Below are positions 17,555 through 28,407 of a DNA stretch of 64,000 nt, piece after piece. Position 1 is the stretch's first letter; each line of letters opens with the position of its first letter. A model generated the notes under the pieces. It was not told the origin of the DNA and did no database searches. It saw only the letters and a program-made list of their open reading frames with translations. The position numbers and the translations under genes were made by a program. Source of the DNA: Nocardioides sp. SYSU D00065 (GTDB lineage: Bacteria; Actinomycetota; Actinomycetes; Propionibacteriales; Nocardioidaceae); NCBI RefSeq assembly GCF_017916425.1, contig NZ_JAFMSX010000005.1:205447-269446 (forward strand), in the 5' to 3' direction.

Positions 17555-17719
17555 CCTGCAGGGATCCCCGGCTAGCCGGGGAACCCCACCTCGCCCCGAG
17601 CCCGGCACCGGCGCCCGCACCCCGCCGGCCCGCGGAGCGGAGCCGCGCCGCAGGACTGCTCGGGGCGTACCGGCGAGCCCCGGGCCCGAGACGCGGGAGC
17701 ACCGGGAAGAATGGCGCGC

Positions 17720-20248
17720 ATGGCACGACGTACGACGAAGCAGCCCCTCCCGGACGACTTCGAGGAGCACATCCTCGACACCGACATCCGCGACGAGATG
17801 CAGACGTCGTTCCTGGAGTACGCCTACTCGGTCATCTACTCGCGTGCCCTGCCCGACGCGCGCGACGGCCTCAAGCCGGTCCAGCGCCGCATCCTCTACA
17901 CGATGGACGAGATGTCCCTGCGCCCCGACCGCGGGCACGTGAAGAGCGCCCGCGTCGTCGGCGAGGTGATGGGCCGGCTGCACCCGCACGGCGACGGCGC
18001 GATCTACGACGCCCTCGTCCGGATGGCGCAGCACTGGTCGATGCGGCTGCCGACCGTCGACGGCCACGGCAACTTCGGCTCCCCCGACGACGCCCCCGCC
18101 GCGATGCGCTACACCGAGTGCCGGATGGCGCCGGCCGCGGTGGCGATGACGGCCTCCATCGACGAGGACACCGTCGACTTCAAGCCCAACTACGACTCGC
18201 GGGAGATGGAGCCGGTCGTCCTCCCCGCCGCGATCCCGCACCTCCTGGTCAACGGCTCGGCGGGCATCGCGGTCGGCATGGCCACCAACATCGCGCCGCA
18301 CAACCTCGTCGAGGTCGTCCAGGCCCTCAAGCACCTCATCACCCACCCGCAGGCCTCGCTGGACGACCTGATGCGCTTCATCCCCGGTCCGGACCTGCCC
18401 ACGGGCGGCAAGATCGTCGGGCTCGACGGGATCCGCGACGCCTACGAGTCCGGCCGCGGCACGTTCCGGATGCGCGCCACCGCGCGCGTGGAGGCGGTGA
18501 CCGCGCGCCGCAAGGGCATCGTGGTCACCGAGCTGCCCTACGGCGTCGGGACCGAGCGCGTCATGGAGCAGATCAAGAAGCTCGTGCTGGCCAAGAAGCT
18601 GCAGGGCATCGCCGACATCAAGGACCTCAGCGACCGCGACAACGGGCTCCGGCTGGTCATCGAGGTCAAGAACGGCTTCGTCCCCGAGGCGCTCCTCGAG
18701 CAGCTCTACCGCCAGACCCCGATGGAGGACTCCTTCGGCATCAACGCCGTCGCGCTCGTCGACGGCCAGCCGCGCACCCTCGGGCTCAAGCAGCTGCTCG
18801 AGGTCTTCCTCGAGCACCGCTTCGACGTCGTACGCCGCCGCTCCGCGTTCCGCCGGGCCAAGGCCGCCGACCGGCTGCACCTCGTCGAGGGGCTGCTCAT
18901 CGCGATCCTCGACATCGACGAGGTCATCCAGGTGATCCGCTCCTCCGACAACGCCGCCGCCGCCAAGGAGCGCCTCATCTCGGTCTTCGACCTGTCCGAG
19001 GTCCAGGCCGACTACATCCTCGACATGCCGCTGCGCCGGCTGACCCGCTTCTCCAAGCTCGAGCTGGAGAAGGAGAAGAACGAGCTCGAGCGCACCATCG
19101 AGCACCTCGACGCGATCCTCGCCGACGAGCAGCTGCTCCGCAGGGTCGTGTCCGACGAGCTCACCGACGTCGCCAAGGAGCACGGCACGCCGCGACGTAC
19201 GGTCCTGCTGGCCTCGGCCGGGACGGCCGTCACCGCCGCGACGCCGGTCGAGGTGGCCGACGACCCGTGCTTCGCGCTGCTGTCGTCGACCGGGCTCCTG
19301 GCCCGTACGACGTCCGCGACCGCGCCCGGGCACGGCGAGGGCCGCGCCAACCACGACGTGGTGGTGAGCGCGGTGCGCACCACCGCGCGGGGCGAGGTCG
19401 GGGTCGTCACCAACCGCGGACGGCTGGTCAAGGTCGGCGTGCTCGACATGCCCGAACTGCCCGACTCCGCCAACGACCCCAACCTCCAGGGCGGCTACCC
19501 CCTCAGCGAGATGCTCCCGCTCGCGCCCGGCGAGCGCGCCCTGGCGCTGACGTCGCTGACCACCGAGGGACCCGGCCTCGCCCTGGGCACCCGCGACGGC
19601 GTGGTCAAGCGGGTCAATCCGGAAGTCCTCGCACGCGACGAGTGGGAGGTCATCGGCCTGCGCGACGGCGACGAGGTCGTCGGCGCGGTCGAGCTCACCA
19701 CGGGCGAGGAGGAGCTGTGCTTCATCTCCACCGACGCGCAGCTTCTCCACTTCCCCGCCTCCGGCGTCCGCCCGCAGGGCCGCGCTGGCGGCGGCATCAC
19801 GGGGATCAAGCTCGGCGCCGGTCAGCACGTGGCCTTCTTCGGCGCCTTCGACCCCGCCGGCGCCGTCGTGGTCACCGCCTCCGGCTCGTCGACGGCCCTG
19901 CCGGGCACCGAGGCGGGGTCGGTCAAGGTCACGCCGTTCAGCGAGTACCCCGGCAAGGGCCGGGCCACCGGCGGCGTCCGCAGCCACCGGTTCCTCAAGG
20001 GCGAGGACACGCTGGTCACGGCCTGGGCCGGACGAGGGCCGGCGCGCGCGGCCGCGTCCAGCGGTGCCCCCGTCGACCTGCCCGAGGCCACCGGCCGGCG
20101 CGACGGGTCCGGCATCCCCGCCGCCCAGCCGATCGCAGCGGTGGCCTCGCCCGTCGCATCCCAGGTCGCATCCCAGGTCGCATCCCAGGTCGCATCCCAG
20201 GTCGCCTCCGACGTCGACGGTGCGGCTTCCGCTCCTGTGGAAGGCTGA
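17720..20248 (+). CDS. parC: DNA topoisomerase IV subunit A (ParC/GyrA-type)
   Basis: An 842-residue type IIA topoisomerase A subunit that cuts and rejoins DNA for decatenation with the B subunit at 23390-25462. The quinolone-region analogue '[23 protein letters not shown]' is followed by '[10 protein letters not shown]' with the catalytic Tyr. A C-terminal beta-pinwheel starts at about 500. The last ~25 residues are a low-complexity tail with 'VASQ' repeats. Start at 17720 is preferred over ATG 17711 because GGGAAG sits 10 nt before it. The pairing of these subunits matches the extra gyrase-like pair of Streptomyces rather than gyrAB. Confidence 0.92.
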   Translation: MARRTTKQPLPDDFEEHILDTDIRDEMQTSFLEYAYSVIYSRALPDARDGLKPVQRRILYTMDEMSLRPDRGHVKSARVVGEVMGRLHPHGDGAIYDALVRMAQHWSMRLPTVDGHGNFGSPDDAPAAMRYTECRMAPAAVAMTASIDEDTVDFKPNYDSREMEPVVLPAAIPHLLVNGSAGIAVGMATNIAPHNLVEVVQALKHLITHPQASLDDLMRFIPGPDLPTGGKIVGLDGIRDAYESGRGTFRMRATARVEAVTARRKGIVVTELPYGVGTERVMEQIKKLVLAKKLQGIADIKDLSDRDNGLRLVIEVKNGFVPEALLEQLYRQTPMEDSFGINAVALVDGQPRTLGLKQLLEVFLEHRFDVVRRRSAFRRAKAADRLHLVEGLLIAILDIDEVIQVIRSSDNAAAAKERLISVFDLSEVQADYILDMPLRRLTRFSKLELEKEKNELERTIEHLDAILADEQLLRRVVSDELTDVAKEHGTPRRTVLLASAGTAVTAATPVEVADDPCFALLSSTGLLARTTSATAPGHGEGRANHDVVVSAVRTTARGEVGVVTNRGRLVKVGVLDMPELPDSANDPNLQGGYPLSEMLPLAPGERALALTSLTTEGPGLALGTRDGVVKRVNPEVLARDEWEVIGLRDGDEVVGAVELTTGEEELCFISTDAQLLHFPASGVRPQGRAGGGITGIKLGAGQHVAFFGAFDPAGAVVVTASGSSTALPGTEAGSVKVTPFSEYPGKGRATGGVRSHRFLKGEDTLVTAWAGRGPARAAASSGAPVDLPEATGRRDGSGIPAAQPIAAVASPVASQVASQVASQVASQVASDVDGAASAPVEG
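20153..20212 (+). repeat. 12-bp tandem repeat in the parC 3' end
   Basis: Four perfect copies of GTCGCATCCCAG (20153-20200) and one degenerate copy (20201-20212) encode 'VASQ' repeats. The repeat is in frame, so changes in copy number would alter only the length of the tail. Confidence 0.9.
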
Positions 20249-20252
20249 GCCC

Positions 20253-20972
20253 ATGCTCGCTCGTGCCCGGACCTCCGGACGTCTCGCCGCCACCGCGGCC
20301 GCGGTCCTGCTGGCCCTGCCCGCCCTCGCCGCCTGCTCCGGCGACGACACCCCGGCCGAGGAGGGCGAGTCGCCCGAGAAGGTGCTGGCCGAGGCGTCGG
20401 CCACGCTCGCCGAGACGAGCGGCGTCGACGTGACGCTGTCGACCGACGCGCTGCCGGACGGCGTCACCGGCATTACCCGGGCCGTCGGCACCGTGACGAG
20501 CGCGCCGGCCTTCGACGGCTCCATCACCGTCGTCTTCGCCGGACAGACGGTCGACGTACCGGTGATCGCGGTCGACGACACCGTCTACGCCCAGCTGCCG
20601 TTCACCCCGGGCTGGAACGAGGTCAACCCGAAGGAGTACGGCGCGCCGGATCCCTCCGGTCTCGTCGGCGAGGACGGCTTCGCCGGCCTGCTCGAGCTCA
20701 CGGAGTCCCCGGAAGCGGGCGAGAGCGTGCGCGGCGGGTCGGACAACTCCGAGGTGCTCACGACGTACTCGGGCACCGTGCCGGGCGACGCCATGGACGC
20801 CGTGATCCCCTCCTCGTCGGGCGACTCCTTCGACGTCGAGTGGCAGATCACCGACGAGGGGGAGCTGCGCAGCGCGACCCTCACCGGCGTCTTCTACCCC
20901 CAGGCCGACCCGATGACGTACACCGTCGAGTTCGCCGGCTACGGCACCGAGAAGGACATCACCGCGCCGTGA
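20253..20972 (+). CDS. lprG: LppX_LprAFG family lipoprotein (LprG-like)
   Basis: A 239-residue exported lipoprotein. The signal peptide ends in the lipobox 'LAAC' with Cys28 as the lipidated residue; the mature part matches the LppX/LprAFG fold (residues ~45-230), a half-barrel with a large cavity for triacylated lipids. In mycobacteria LprG carries triacylglycerides and lipoarabinomannan precursors. Its stop overlaps the next start by 4 nt (GTGA), and that gene is an EmrB-type MFS pump, the same pairing as lprG-Rv1410c (P55). It lies 4 bp after parC. Confidence 0.88.
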   Translation: MLARARTSGRLAATAAAVLLALPALAACSGDDTPAEEGESPEKVLAEASATLAETSGVDVTLSTDALPDGVTGITRAVGTVTSAPAFDGSITVVFAGQTVDVPVIAVDDTVYAQLPFTPGWNEVNPKEYGAPDPSGLVGEDGFAGLLELTESPEAGESVRGGSDNSEVLTTYSGTVPGDAMDAVIPSSSGDSFDVEWQITDEGELRSATLTGVFYPQADPMTYTVEFAGYGTEKDITAP

Positions 20973-22741
20973 GCGGCACCGCGACCGGCACGGGGGCGGG
21001 GCCGGTCTCGCGCACCTCGCGGCTCCTGCTCGCGATGGCGGCGGTCGCTGTCGCGTTCGCGGCCGCCGACACGTACGTCGTGGTGCTGGCGCTGCCCGAC
21101 ATGATGACCGGGGTCGGCGTCCCGATCGATCAGCTGCAGCGGGCGGCGCCGATCGTCAGCGGGTTCCTGCTCGGCTACGTCGCCATGCTCCCACTCATCG
21201 GTCGCATCGCCGACCTGCGCGGCCGGGTGCCGGTCCTGGTCATGGCCCTCGTGCTGTTCGCGCTCGGCTCGCTGGTCACCACACTGGCCTACGACATGCC
21301 GAGCATCGTCGCCGGGCGGTTCCTCCAGGGAGTCGGCGGTGGCGGGCTGGTCCCGGCGACGCTCGCCCTGGTCGCCGACCTCTACCCGGTGCAGCGCCGC
21401 GGGGTCCCGCTGGGCGTGGTCTCGGCGGTGCAGGAGATCGGCTCGGTCCTCGGTCCGCTCTTCGGCGCCGCCGTGCTGGCGGTGTCGGACTGGCGGGCGA
21501 TCTTCGCAATCAACCTGGCGGTCGGCCTCGTCCTGGCCGCAGCCATCCAGGCCCTCGCCCCGCGCGGGCGTCCCGAGCGGCGTCGGGTCGACGCGGTCGG
21601 TCTCCTCCTGCTGCTCGCGACCTTCGCCGGCGGCGCGGTGGTGTTCCTGCGCCCCTCCGCGCTGATGCGCGACCTGACCTGGGGTCAGCTGTTCATCCCG
21701 TTCGCCGGCGAGGGCCGCTGGCTGACGCCGATCGGCGTCGCCACCGTCGTCGCGCTCGTGCTGCTCCTCGCCTGGTGCTGGTGGTCCGCGCGACCGCTCC
21801 TGGACCTGCGTGGCTGGGCGCGAGTGCTGGTGGAGGCCGACCTCGCCGGCGCGCTGCTGCTGGCCGCCGCCCTCGGCGGGGTCATCCTCGCCTTCGCCAC
21901 GGCCGACCCCAAGGTGGAGGTGTTCTCCCCGCGCGGGCGGTGGTACCTCCTCGGCGGGGCGGTCGCCGCCGTCGCCTTCGGCTGGCACGTGCGCCGCGCC
22001 GCCGATCCGCTCGTGCCGCGCGGCGCCCTGCGTCGTACGCCGGCGTGGGGGGCGCTGCTGGTGAGCTTCTTCGTCGGCGCCGCGCTGATCGCCGCGCTCA
22101 TCGACATCCCCCTGTTCGCCCGCACCACGGTCTACCCCGACGACCAGCTGCCCGCGGCGCTCGTGCTGGTCCGCTTCCTGGTGGCCCTGCCCGTCGGCGC
22201 CGTCGCCGGGGGCTACGTGATCCGGTTCCTCTCCCCTGGGCTCGTCACCGCCGCCGGGATGCTGATGGCGGCCGCCGCCTTCGTGCTGATGACCCGGTGG
22301 GGGCTCACCACGATCGAGGAGCCGGTCGCCAACCTCGCGCTCGTGACCGGCGGGCTCGGGTTCGGCCTCGCGCTGGCGCCGGTCAACGCCGCGCTGCTCG
22401 CGTCCACCGACGACCACGCGCACGGGGTCGCCAGCGCCTTCGTCGTGGTGGCGCGCATGGTCGGCATGCTGGTCGGCATCTCGGCCCTCACCACGGTCGG
22501 CCTGCGCCGCTACTACGCCGAGCAGCGGGACGTCCCCCCCGTGCAGGAGGTCTGCGACGGCGCGAGCCGGTGCCAGGAGTTCTCCGACCTGCTCCGCGTG
22601 GCCGGCATCGCCCAGGAGCACGCGGTGTTCTGGGGTGCGGCGGGGTGCGCAGCCGTGGCGGCCGTCCTGGCTCTCGTGCTGTTCCGCCAGGTCGGTCCCA
22701 CCCGTGTCGGCACACGGGAGGTGTTCTCGGGCGGCGCCTGA
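20969..22741 (+). CDS. MFS transporter, P55 (Rv1410)-like lipid exporter
   Basis: A 590-residue DHA2-type MFS protein with about 14 transmembrane segments. Conserved features: 'DTYVVVLALPDM' in TM1, motif A 'GRIADLRGRVPVLV', and 'GRFLQGVGGGGLVPATLALVADL' in TM4. Two extended hydrophilic stretches (about 240-290 and 535-555, with 'EVCDGASRCQEF') are typical of P55. With LprG it is expected to move triacylglycerides across the cytoplasmic membrane. GTG start at 20969 is set by overlap with the lipoprotein stop. Confidence 0.87.
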   Translation: MSGTATGTGAGPVSRTSRLLLAMAAVAVAFAAADTYVVVLALPDMMTGVGVPIDQLQRAAPIVSGFLLGYVAMLPLIGRIADLRGRVPVLVMALVLFALGSLVTTLAYDMPSIVAGRFLQGVGGGGLVPATLALVADLYPVQRRGVPLGVVSAVQEIGSVLGPLFGAAVLAVSDWRAIFAINLAVGLVLAAAIQALAPRGRPERRRVDAVGLLLLLATFAGGAVVFLRPSALMRDLTWGQLFIPFAGEGRWLTPIGVATVVALVLLLAWCWWSARPLLDLRGWARVLVEADLAGALLLAAALGGVILAFATADPKVEVFSPRGRWYLLGGAVAAVAFGWHVRRAADPLVPRGALRRTPAWGALLVSFFVGAALIAALIDIPLFARTTVYPDDQLPAALVLVRFLVALPVGAVAGGYVIRFLSPGLVTAAGMLMAAAAFVLMTRWGLTTIEEPVANLALVTGGLGFGLALAPVNAALLASTDDHAHGVASAFVVVARMVGMLVGISALTTVGLRRYYAEQRDVPPVQEVCDGASRCQEFSDLLRVAGIAQEHAVFWGAAGCAAVAAVLALVLFRQVGPTRVGTREVFSGGA

Positions 22742-22761
22742 GGAGCGCTACCCTGCGGGTC

Positions 22762-23256
22762 GTGAGCGACTTCGACGACCTGATGCAGGCCAACCGCGCC
22801 TTCGCGGAGAACTTCGACCTCGGCGGTTTCGACGGCAAGGCCCACGCGGGCATCGCGCTGGTGACCTGCATGGACTCGCGCATCGACCCCTTGCGCATGC
22901 TCGGCCTGCGGCACGGCGACGCGAAGATCTTCCGCAACCCGGGTGGCCGGGTGACGCCCCAGGCCCTCGAGGCGCTGGTGCTCGGCGTGCACCTGCTCAA
23001 CGTGCAGCGGATCCTCGTGGTCCCGCACACCCGCTGCGCGATGGCCTCGGCGTCCGAGCAGGAGCTGCGCGCCAAGGTCGGCGAGTCCGCCGGCGTCGAC
23101 GCCAGCTGGCAGTCGTTCGGCGTCGTCACCGACCAGCTCGACCAGCTGCGCCAGGACGTCGCCAAGGTGCGCACCCACCCGCTCATCGGTGACCGCGCAG
23201 CCGTCGGCGGCTTCCTGTACGACGTCGACACTGGCCTGCTCACCCAGCACGTGTGA
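22762..23256 (+). CDS. beta-class carbonic anhydrase
   Basis: A 164-residue zinc enzyme interconverting CO2 and bicarbonate. Zinc ligands are visible as 'TCMDSRID' (Cys and the Asp-Arg dyad) and 'HTRC' (His and Cys), spaced as in short mycobacterial beta-CAs. GTG start at 22762 lies 7 nt after TACCCT, so the mRNA is probably leaderless although p55 ends only 20 bp upstream. The gene converges on parE across a large palindromic element. Confidence 0.92.
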   Translation: MSDFDDLMQANRAFAENFDLGGFDGKAHAGIALVTCMDSRIDPLRMLGLRHGDAKIFRNPGGRVTPQALEALVLGVHLLNVQRILVVPHTRCAMASASEQELRAKVGESAGVDASWQSFGVVTDQLDQLRQDVAKVRTHPLIGDRAAVGGFLYDVDTGLLTQHV

Positions 23257-23280
23257 GCCTCCGCCCGCTCGCCTGCTGCT

Positions 23281-23368
23281 GCTTCATCACGGTATGTCGG
23301 TGAACCGGCACTCCCCTGGGTCAGTTCACCGCGGGAAGTGCCCGTTCGGCGACATACCGTGATGAAGC
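23281..23368. repeat. 88-bp nested palindromic element
   Basis: The outer arms are perfect 19-bp inverted repeats (23281-23299 and 23350-23368, beginning GCTTCATCACGGTATG). Inside are a second pair, GGTGAAC (23299-23305) and GTTCACC (23324-23330), and a third imperfect pair (GGCACT, 23307-23312, with AGTGCC, 23337-23342). It lies between the converging carbonic anhydrase and parE genes, so it may also act as a bidirectional terminator. Confidence 0.85.
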
Positions 23369-23389
23369 GTCAGGCGCCGGAGCCCCGGT

Positions 23390-25462
<2,073 letters not shown>

Positions 25463-25703
25463 GGACGTCCTGTCATGGTGGAACGGGCGCTCCTACGAGC
25501 GTTGCCTGACCGTCCGACCCTACCCGCGACACGCCGTACGACGCCGCAGGCACGCCTGCGCGGGGCCGGGACCGGGCGGGGCTAGCGTGGGCCTCCCCGA
25601 AGGCGTCGCACCTCGACGGCTCGTCCAGCGTTGCGGACAACGCCAGCGGGGAACAGGGGGACGTGATTGACTGCAGATGGCTCCCGAGCGAGATGGGCCG
25701 GCG

Positions 25704-25729
25704 GGAATGTTTGTCCCACTGGCTACGTT
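25704..25729 (+). promoter_or_regulatory. SigR/SigH-type promoter of the DUF7455 gene
   Basis: GGAAT (25704-25708) and GTT (25727-25729) are 18 nt apart, matching the GGAAT-N18/19-GTT consensus. The expected transcription start is near 25736-25738, just before the candidate start codons. The remainder of 25463-25763 holds no gene; parE's own promoter must also lie here (TAGGGT on the minus strand near 25520 is a weak candidate). Confidence 0.45.
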
Positions 25730-25763
25730 GGGCCAGACACCGATGAACAGAAATGAGGCTGAC

Positions 25764-25997
25764 GTGACCACTGCCACCGCACCCACCCAGGCCGTCCTCA
25801 CGGCCGGTGACCGCTGCGACCGCTGCGGCGCCCAGGCCTACCTCCGAGTGGAGCTCCAGACCGGCGGCGAGCTGCTCTTCTGCGCCCACCACGCTCGCGA
25901 GCACGGCGAGAAGCTCCGCGAGGTCGCGGCCACCGTCCACGACGAGACCCACAAGCTGGGCACGCCGGCGACGCCGGCCGCCGACAGCGAGGCCTGA
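25764..25997 (+). CDS. DUF7455 family small Cys-rich protein
   Basis: A 77-residue protein with 'DRCDRCGAQAY' and 'LLFCAHHAREHG', a CxxC...CxxH arrangement suited to zinc binding, as in the actinobacterial DUF7455 family near sigA-sigB (M. tuberculosis Rv2708c area). Function unknown. GTG at 25764 (VTTATAPTQ) is chosen because it matches the usual family start and has a TGAGG sequence 5 nt upstream; an in-frame ATG at 25743 would add seven residues. The thiol-stress-type promoter upstream suggests redox control. Confidence 0.85.
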   Translation: MTTATAPTQAVLTAGDRCDRCGAQAYLRVELQTGGELLFCAHHAREHGEKLREVAATVHDETHKLGTPATPAADSEA

Positions 25998-26024
25998 GCA
26001 GCACCCCCGACACCCACCTACTTC

Positions 26025-26061
26025 CAGCACGGCCCCGGACACGCTCTCCGGGGCCGTGCTG
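26025..26061 (+). terminator. intrinsic terminator after DUF7455
   Basis: A perfect 15-bp stem (CAGCACGGCCCCGGA at 26025-26039, its complement at 26047-26061) with a 7-nt loop, 28 bp after the DUF7455 stop. Confidence 0.8.
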
Positions 26062-26092
26062 CGTTCACGGCCGGGTCTGGGAGGCTGGGCGC

Positions 26093-26569
26093 GTGAGCGC
26101 CACTGAGTTCCTCGTCGCCCTGGCGATCGCCGTCGGCATCGCGGGCATCATCGTCCCCGTCCTGCCCGGCACGCTGCTCGTGCTCGGCGCGATCCTGGTG
26201 TGGGCGCTGGAGATCGGCACGACGACGGCGTGGGTGGTCTTCGCCGCGTGCGCGATCCTGCTCGTCGGCGGCTCAGTGGTGAAGTACCTCGTCCCCGGTC
26301 GCCGGCTCAAGGCGTCCGGCGTCCCCAACCGGACCCTGCTCGTGGGGGCCCTCCTGGCCTTCGTCGGCTTCTTCGTCGTCCCCGTGGTCGGCATGTTCAT
26401 CGGCTTCGTCCTCGGCGTCTACGTGGCCGAGCGGGGCCGGGTCGGCGCGGCCCGGGCGTGGCCGTCCACGACGAGCGCCCTCAAGGCGGTCGGCGTGTCG
26501 ATCCTCATCGAGCTGCTGGCGGCGTTCCTCGCAGCGGTGACCTGGGTCGTCGGCGTCGTCGTCACGTGA
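26093..26569 (+). CDS. DUF456 domain-containing membrane protein
   Basis: A 158-residue protein with four to five hydrophobic segments and the DUF456 signature: 'GIAGIIVPVLPGTLLVLGAILVWA' at the N terminus, and glycine-rich GxxxG-type helices later ('FFVVPVVGMFIGFVLGVYVAER'). Function unknown; members are bacterial inner-membrane proteins. GTG start at 26093 follows the terminator by 31 bp. No obvious operon partner. Confidence 0.85.
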   Translation: MSATEFLVALAIAVGIAGIIVPVLPGTLLVLGAILVWALEIGTTTAWVVFAACAILLVGGSVVKYLVPGRRLKASGVPNRTLLVGALLAFVGFFVVPVVGMFIGFVLGVYVAERGRVGAARAWPSTTSALKAVGVSILIELLAAFLAAVTWVVGVVVT

Positions 26570-26608
26570 CCCTCACCTGACGGCGGTCCCGCTCGCGACC
26601 AGCCGTGG

Positions 26609-27151
26609 TCAGACCCCGAGGCCGGAGGCGATCGGCATGGTCCACCGGTAGCGCCGGGGGGCCCAGTCCATGACCGGGTGCGACCCGTCGGCCTGGTCGA
26701 CCATCTTGACCGACACCCGTACGGCGGCGGCGTCGTCGAGGCAGTCGCGGCTCAGCACCGCGCGGAACACGTCCTTGCCCCACTTCGGCCGGGCGGAGTA
26801 GTCGCAGTCGATCCGCTGGTCGCTGCCCTGCCACCCGTCGGCCTCCGTCAGGACGTAGTCGGTGCCGTCCCCCAGGCCGCTGCTGAGGACGTACTCCGGT
26901 CCCTTCGCGTCGCGGTCGGTGTCGAGGTAGACCGACACGCCGGCCGCGCTCGACCGCACGAGCTCGGCGAAGCGCACCTTGACCAGCACGTTGGCCGACC
27001 CGTGGTTGACCTGCAGGCCCCGGATGTCGCTGAGCGAGGCCTGAGCGTCCGCCGGGTCGTCGATGGCGTACAGCTCCGCGTGCGCAGGGGCACCGACGAG
27101 CACGGCGAGCGCCGACGCGGTCAGGGCGGCCAGGGGGATCCGAGTCCTCAT
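26609..27151 (-). CDS. secreted hypothetical protein
   Basis: A 180-residue exported protein: a signal peptide (MRTRIPLAALTASALAVLVG...) with likely cleavage at 'AHA-EL', then a mature domain of about 155 residues with two Cys ('DCDYS', 'DCLDD') that may form a disulfide. The pattern 'VYLDTDRDAKGPEYVLSSGL' resembles secreted actinobacterial proteins with a beta-sandwich, but no family is recognised with confidence. Start at 27151 is chosen because the signal peptide begins there; the open frame extends 13 codons further. Confidence 0.75.
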   Translation of the reverse strand: MRTRIPLAALTASALAVLVGAPAHAELYAIDDPADAQASLSDIRGLQVNHGSANVLVKVRFAELVRSSAAGVSVYLDTDRDAKGPEYVLSSGLGDGTDYVLTEADGWQGSDQRIDCDYSARPKWGKDVFRAVLSRDCLDDAAAVRVSVKMVDQADGSHPVMDWAPRRYRWTMPIASGLGV

Positions 27152-27243
27152 GGCCCCGAGTGTGTCACCCCGGACCACTGCCGCGTCCACCTACCTGCGG
27201 GTGCCCGCGGGCGGCGGGCTGCCCGCAGTGGCACCATGGCGGC

Positions 27244-28389
27244 GTGACGGGGGCGCGGGTGGTGCGCGTACGCCGCAGCCGTGCGGTTGCGGCGCTGCTG
27301 CTCGCCGCGTGCGGCGCGGGCTGCACCGCCCCGGCCGGTCCTTCCGCGGACCCGGCGCGACACGATGGGGCGTCCGCCACCCCGCCCGCCGCCACGGAGC
27401 GCACCTCCTCGAGCGATCCGGAGCACCGGGCACCACCGATCAGCATCGCCTTCGCCGGTGACGTGCACTTCGAGGGTGCGCTGGCGCAGCGGCTGCGCGA
27501 GCCCGCCACGGCGCTGGCGCCCGCCGCCGGACCGCTGCGGCGCGCCGACGTCGCCGTGGTGAACCTCGAGACCTCCGTCGGCACCGGCGGCCGACCCGAG
27601 CCCGGCAAGCGCTTCACCTTCTCGGCCGGCCCCGCCGCCCTCGACGCGCTGGCCGCTGCGGGCGTCGACGTCGCCGTCATGGCCAACAACCACGCGCTCG
27701 ACTTCGGCCGCGACCGCCTGCCCAGCACGCTGCGCGCCGCCCGTCAGGCCGCGTCCGCCGACCCGCCGCTGGCGGTGGTCGGCATCGGGAGGAACGCCGC
27801 CGAGGCGTTCCGGCCGGCCCTGTCGGAGACGGGATCCGCGACCGTCGCCACCCTCGCCGCGTCCGTCGCCGACCAGGACCCGACGGCCGACCCGACGAGT
27901 CGGTGGGCGGCGGGTGATCACCGGTCCGGGATCGCCGACGCGATGGACCCGGCACGGCTGCTCGCGGCGGTGCGTCACGCCGATCGGGACGCCGGCGTGG
28001 TCGTGACGTACCTCCACTGGGGAATCCAGGGCGAGAGCTGCCCGAGTGCGCAGCAGCGCACGCTAGCGTCCCGCCTGGTCGAGGCCGGCGCGGACGTGGT
28101 CGTCGGCGCCCACGCCCACGTGCTGCAGGGCGACGGTCGGCTGGGCCCCGGCTACGTGGCCTACGGTCTCGGCAACTTCGCCTGGTACTCCCCCGGCCGG
28201 ACCGGCGTCCTCACGCTCACCGTGCGACCGCCGGGGCCGGAGGCGGACCGCGCCAGGGTCGTCCGGTCCTCGTGGTGGCCGGCCGCGATCGGTGTCGACG
28301 GTCTCGCCGCTCCGCTGCGCGGCCCCGCTGTGGCGGAGTTCGCAGCGGACCTGAGCTCGCTGCGGGCCTGCGCCGGCCTGCGCCGCTGA
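27244..28389 (+). CDS. CapA family (PGA_cap) lipoprotein
   Basis: A 381-residue exported protein of the poly-gamma-glutamate capsule synthesis CapA family, metallophosphoesterase-like. Motifs: 'ISIAFAGDVHFEGAL' (residues ~61-75), 'VVNLETSVG', 'VMANNHALDFG', 'VVTYLHWGIQ', 'VVGAHAHVLQG' and 'GLGNFAWY', supplying Asp, Asn and His metal ligands. The N-terminal hydrophobic segment with 'LLAAC' suggests lipid attachment at Cys23. No capBC genes are nearby, so capsule synthesis itself is not supported; a cell-surface phosphatase or hydrolase role is more likely. GTG start at 27244. Confidence 0.85.
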   Translation: MTGARVVRVRRSRAVAALLLAACGAGCTAPAGPSADPARHDGASATPPAATERTSSSDPEHRAPPISIAFAGDVHFEGALAQRLREPATALAPAAGPLRRADVAVVNLETSVGTGGRPEPGKRFTFSAGPAALDALAAAGVDVAVMANNHALDFGRDRLPSTLRAARQAASADPPLAVVGIGRNAAEAFRPALSETGSATVATLAASVADQDPTADPTSRWAAGDHRSGIADAMDPARLLAAVRHADRDAGVVVTYLHWGIQGESCPSAQQRTLASRLVEAGADVVVGAHAHVLQGDGRLGPGYVAYGLGNFAWYSPGRTGVLTLTVRPPGPEADRARVVRSSWWPAAIGVDGLAAPLRGPAVAEFAADLSSLRACAGLRR

Positions 28390-28407
28390 CCGCACCCTCC
28401 GCTCACC

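Noticed and set aside
17405..20581. A 1058-codon minus-strand frame opposite parC
   Set aside because: Shadow of parC and lprG; low-complexity translation, no start signal, no family resemblance.
27244..28389. Capsule (poly-gamma-glutamate) locus
   Set aside because: Only a CapA-like protein is present; no capB or capC homologue lies nearby.
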